Source: CAWUIO01 sp963922455 (GTDB taxonomy: Bacteria; Bacteroidota; Bacteroidia; Cytophagales; Microscillaceae). Taken from it: a stretch of DNA of 6,440 nt. Shown here in pieces: positions 6,368 through 6,440 of this stretch (positions within the stretch are counted from its first letter, which is position 1; every line of letters begins with the position of its first letter). Under the pieces are notes generated by a model. The model searched no databases. It saw only the letters and a program-made list of their open reading frames with translations, and was not told where the DNA came from. A program made the position numbers and the translations under genes. Location of the stretch: assembly GCA_963922455.1 (NCBI GenBank), contig CAWUIO010000199.1, positions 1 through 6,440 of the forward strand, in the 5' to 3' direction.

Positions 6368-6400
6368 GAAAAGTAAGGGGCTTCCCCTAGGCTGCTCAAA
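6368..6400 (-). promoter_or_regulatory. Promoter for the cupin gene
   Basis: On the - strand, TTTG (6400-6397), a 21-base spacer, then TACTTTTC (6375-6368), one mismatch from TAnnTTTG. The transcript would start near 6361, about 40 bases before the chosen ATG at 6321. A short inverted repeat, AGGGG (6376-6380) and CCCCT (6384-6388), lies in the spacer. Confidence 0.45.
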
Positions 6401-6411
6401 AGATTAAAAAA

Positions 6412-6440
6412 ATGGTCTCCAGTTTTGATGCTATTTTTTT
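6412..6440 (+). CDS. Possible start of a + strand gene running off the right edge
   Basis: An ATG at 6412-6414 after an A-rich stretch opens a frame reading MVSSFDAIF to the end of the window with no stop. Nine residues are too few to assign a family. The possible -7 box at 6327 and the divergent position relative to the cupin gene are the only other support. Confidence 0.22.

Noticed and set aside
6322..6399. 26-residue N-terminal extension of the cupin from an ATG at 6399
   Set aside because: It contains a good promoter with its start point downstream of that ATG, and the extension does not look like part of a cupin.

Overview
The window looks like chromosomal sequence from a Bacteroidota bacterium, probably near the Saprospiria/Lewinella group; that placement is inference. 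Genes lack Shine-Dalgarno leaders, several upstream regions carry the Bacteroidota -7 box TAnnTTTG (efp, the gene at 4042, and a near match for the cupin gene), and one protein has the HAMP/GAF/coiled-coil style common in Bacteroidota sensors (EEEMRQNMEELQATQEAM). Coding density is high and nothing recognisable as a transposase, integrase, CRISPR array, tRNA or rRNA is present.

Layout, left to right. 1-225: no convincing gene. A GC-rich (about 70 %) foldable block fills 1-80, then a G-rich stretch, then a strong hairpin abutting the efp stop codon. 226-792 (-): elongation factor P, with an unusual lysine-tip loop. 793-897: divergent intergenic region with the efp -7 box. 898-1722 (+): membrane-anchored HELGH zinc metalloprotease-like protein. 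1729-3216 (-): six-helix membrane sensor with HAMP-like, GAF and coiled-coil parts but no recognisable output domain, convergent with the protease gene across only 6 bp. 3224-3883 (-): membrane-anchored thioredoxin-fold protein with a CPC motif, only 7 bp upstream of the sensor and probably in the same operon. 3884-4041: divergent promoter region. 4042-5985 (+): large polytopic membrane protein of a conserved family without settled function, with GT-C glycosyltransferase-like topology. 5998-6321 (-): small cupin, convergent with the previous gene across 12 bp. 6322-6440: divergent promoter region and possibly the first codons of a further + strand gene.

The genes do not form one pathway. The best functional link is the redox-protein/sensor pair (3883 to 1729, - strand): co-transcription suggests the extracytoplasmic thiol protein and the membrane sensor act in the same response, though the signal and output are not visible. 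The rest is a mix of housekeeping (efp), envelope proteolysis, a probable envelope-glycan or membrane function, and a small metal-binding cupin. I see no clear new multi-gene system; the leads most worth following are the output-less sensor with its redox partner, the GC-rich block at the left edge, and the orphan GT-C-like protein.
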